A stretch of 23,939 nucleotides of DNA from Bacillota bacterium (GTDB lineage: Bacteria; Bacillota_I; Bacilli_A; Erysipelotrichales; Erysipelotrichaceae). The stretch covers positions 1 through 23,939 of the forward strand of contig JAEWGY010000099.1 in assembly GCA_023388035.1 (NCBI GenBank), written 5' to 3'. Below, one piece after another: positions 23,095-23,939 of the stretch. The notes beneath the pieces are model-generated. The model was given only the letters and a program-made list of their open reading frames with translations, searched no databases and was not told where the DNA came from. Numbering within the stretch: position 1 is the stretch's first letter; each line of letters opens with the position of its first letter. A program made the translations under genes and the position numbers.

Positions 23095-23205
23095 TAAAAA
23101 AATTCCCTATTAGGGATTAATAATCAAATGGAGCGAATCACATACAAATTACGAACTTTGTTCTCCTTCTACAATTATTATATATGAGGTATTGTTAATT
23201 TTTAA
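23095..23205 (-). ncRNA. Candidate small minus-strand RNA
   Basis: On the minus strand, TTAAAA (23205-23200), 17 bases, and TATAAT (23182-23177) form a possible promoter. Transcription would begin near 23170. A short hairpin TCCCT-AAT-AGGGA (23116-23104) followed by seven T residues looks like a terminator, giving an RNA of about 75 bases. Its 5' end holds AAGGAG (23168-23163) but no good start codon follows at normal spacing. The promoter -35 is weak and the hairpin stem is only five pairs, so this is tentative. Confidence 0.3.
23128..23187 (+). CDS. Possible 19-residue small open reading frame
   Basis: An ATG at 23128 opens a 19-codon frame, MERITYKLRTLFSFYNYYI, ending in TGA. Its codons (GAG, CGA, ATC, ACA, TAC) are richer in C and G than the surrounding spacer, which is why it is listed. 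There is no ribosome site before the ATG, and the frame lies opposite the candidate minus-strand RNA. It may be a fragment of a lost gene or chance. Confidence 0.2.
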   Translation: MERITYKLRTLFSFYNYYI

Positions 23206-23221
23206 TTTTTTATTTTATAAT
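23192..23221 (+). promoter_or_regulatory. Promoter for the acetyltransferase gene
   Basis: TTGTTA (23192-23197) and TATAAT (23216-23221) are separated by 18 bases. Transcription would start near 23228, giving a leader of about 27 bases that contains AAGGA before the ATG at 23255. Confidence 0.55.
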
Positions 23222-23254
23222 ATAAAAGAAATATAATATATTAAGGAAGATAAT

Positions 23255-23869
23255 ATGCTTTTATTAAAAAAAATAAACTATGAAGATATTGATAAAGAAT
23301 ATGAAGCAATCATAAAAATCCCATATAATGAAAAAGGTTTTAAAAATGAATATTATAATGTTTCAAAAGAAGAATTTAAAGATGAAATTATTCCAAAATT
23401 ATTAAAAAATTCAGAAGGTATTGATTTGCCAGAAGGTTATGTACCAGACACTTATTTTTTCTTATGGAATAATCAGGAAATTGTTGGATTATTTAAAATA
23501 AGACATTATTTGAATGAGTCTTTAAAAAAATTTTCTGGGCATATAGGATATACAATTTTAGAAAATTATAGAGGTAATGGTTATGCTACAGAAGGATTAA
23601 AACTTGCAATAGAAGAATGTAAAAAAATAATAAAAGAAGATGAAATATATTTAGCATCTCATAAAAATAACCCATTATCTTTAAAAGTACAAATTAAATG
23701 TGGTGCATATTTATATGGAGAAAATGAAAATATATATTTAACAAGAATTAAATTAAGAAATGATAAAAATCTTAAATTTGGAATAAGGGATTTAAAAAGA
23801 AATGATTGGAAAAGACTAAAAAATAAAAGGCTCTGTCACAACAAATGGTTGATTTTTGACGAGAAATAG
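23255..23869 (+). CDS. GNAT family N-acetyltransferase, 3' end replaced by insertion-sequence DNA
   Basis: Predicted acetyl-CoA-dependent N-acetyltransferase. The acetyl-CoA binding motif is IGYTILENYRGNGYATEGLKLAI, with R106-G-N-G-Y as the pyrophosphate loop, followed by the later GNAT strand (IYLASHKNNPLSLKVQIKCGAYLYGE). The substrate is unknown. The insertion-sequence left end begins at 23829, so only about the first 191 residues are native; the last 13 (RLCHNKWLIFDEK) and the TAG stop come from the element. The core fold is complete before that point, so the protein may still work. AAGGA precedes the ATG. The gene is even more A-rich than its neighbours, with few GCC or ACC codons, which suggests acquisition from elsewhere. 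Confidence 0.85.
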   Translation: MLLLKKINYEDIDKEYEAIIKIPYNEKGFKNEYYNVSKEEFKDEIIPKLLKNSEGIDLPEGYVPDTYFFLWNNQEIVGLFKIRHYLNESLKKFSGHIGYTILENYRGNGYATEGLKLAIEECKKIIKEDEIYLASHKNNPLSLKVQIKCGAYLYGENENIYLTRIKLRNDKNLKFGIRDLKRNDWKRLKNKRLCHNKWLIFDEK

Positions 23870-23877
23870 CGTATAAT
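23849..23877 (+). promoter_or_regulatory. Transposase promoter inside the insertion sequence
   Basis: TTGATT (23849-23854), exactly 17 bases, and TATAAT (23872-23877). It lies between the terminal repeat and the ribosome site AAGGAGG at 23901, and would drive the reading frame that begins at 23917. Confidence 0.6.
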
Positions 23878-23916
23878 AATAGTAAGAAACAGTACCACCG
23901 AAGGAGGTAATTGGAT

Positions 23917-23939
23917 ATGCCTACTATCAAAGACGCATT
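23917..23939 (+). CDS. Transposase start, partial
   Basis: The ATG at 23917 follows AAGGAGG (23901-23907) by nine bases and opens MPTIKDA before the window ends. Its position just inside an insertion-sequence end, after a promoter, makes a transposase the likely product. Seven codons cannot identify the family. Confidence 0.5.

Larger units (their letters stand above)
22811..23254. other. 444-base gap without an assigned gene
   Basis: After the terminator at 22823 I see no convincing gene. The stretch holds a 14-bp direct repeat (TTATTTATTATCTA at 22851 and 22910), an inverted repeat AAAAGAATTC/GAATTCTTTT (22955-22964 and 22994-23003), a possible minus-strand RNA at 23096-23170, a 19-codon frame at 23128, and the acetyltransferase promoter. 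Short lysine-rich open stretches around 23035-23080 have no start codon and may be gene remains. The mixture suggests decayed accessory DNA. Confidence 0.5.
23829..23939 (+). mobile_element. Left end of an insertion sequence, probably ISL3 family
   Basis: At 23829 the composition changes sharply: GGCTCTGTCACAACAAATGG, then TTGATTTTTGACGAG. The GGCTCT...TTGATTTTTGACG pattern resembles ISL3-family terminal repeats. A promoter, a strong ribosome site and a start codon follow at once, as at the left end of an IS. The element continues beyond the window, so the right end, target duplication and transposase body cannot be checked. Family assignment rests on the terminal pattern alone. Confidence 0.6.

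Noticed and set aside
1..23939. tRNA, rRNA or CRISPR arrays
   Set aside because: No cloverleaf-like segments, rRNA-like GC-rich blocks or regularly spaced direct repeats were seen on either strand.

Overview
The window is very AT-rich DNA from a low-GC Gram-positive bacterium. The gene content (MurA, a glucosaminidase, an extracellular PASTA protein, lipoprotein and Sec signals, no outer-membrane genes) points to Bacillota with a single membrane and a wall, probably an uncultured Bacilli/Erysipelotrichia-type gut lineage. That placement is inference. TGA is used as a stop (prmC ends in TGA), which argues against a Mycoplasma-type code.

Layout. (1) 1-2165: 3' end of hpt, then ftsH, closed by a terminator whose loop holds the ftsH stop codon. 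(2) 2208-7868: three tightly packed + strand genes for the cell surface: a membrane-anchored protein of unknown function, a secreted LytD-type glucosaminidase with three C-terminal repeats, and a membrane-anchored multi-PASTA protein with no kinase domain. (3) 7953-9353: a MATE family exporter. (4) 9374-12353, minus strand: a cell-envelope acylation operon made of an MBOAT O-acyltransferase, a 39-residue membrane microprotein, and a DltD-like SGNH transferase, joined by two TAATG overlaps. (5) 12433-17441, + strand: HAD phosphatase, murA, cyclophilin, YitT-family protein, hslO and dus, mostly overlapping. (6) 17527-21151, + strand: rpmE, tdk, prfA, prmC and degV, partly the classic Bacillus order. 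(7) 21152-23939: an accessory end with a secreted protein and a lipoprotein of unknown function, a 444-base gap, an acetyltransferase gene, and the left end of an insertion sequence that has entered the 3' end of that gene.

The most interesting part is region 4. In known envelope acylation systems the MBOAT enzyme loads an acyl group onto the tyrosine of a C-terminal hexapeptide. That hexapeptide sits either on a separate microprotein (DltX) or fused to the MBOAT. Here the MBOAT ends in FIYRWF, a fused motif, yet a DltX-sized microprotein is also encoded between MBOAT and transferase and ends in FRNRWF, the same frame of residues with Asn in place of Tyr. The adenylating and carrier genes of a dlt operon (dltA, dltC) are absent from the window, so cargo and acceptor are unknown. 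Region 2 is a second candidate: a stand-alone PASTA sensor or scaffold co-transcribed with a wall hydrolase.
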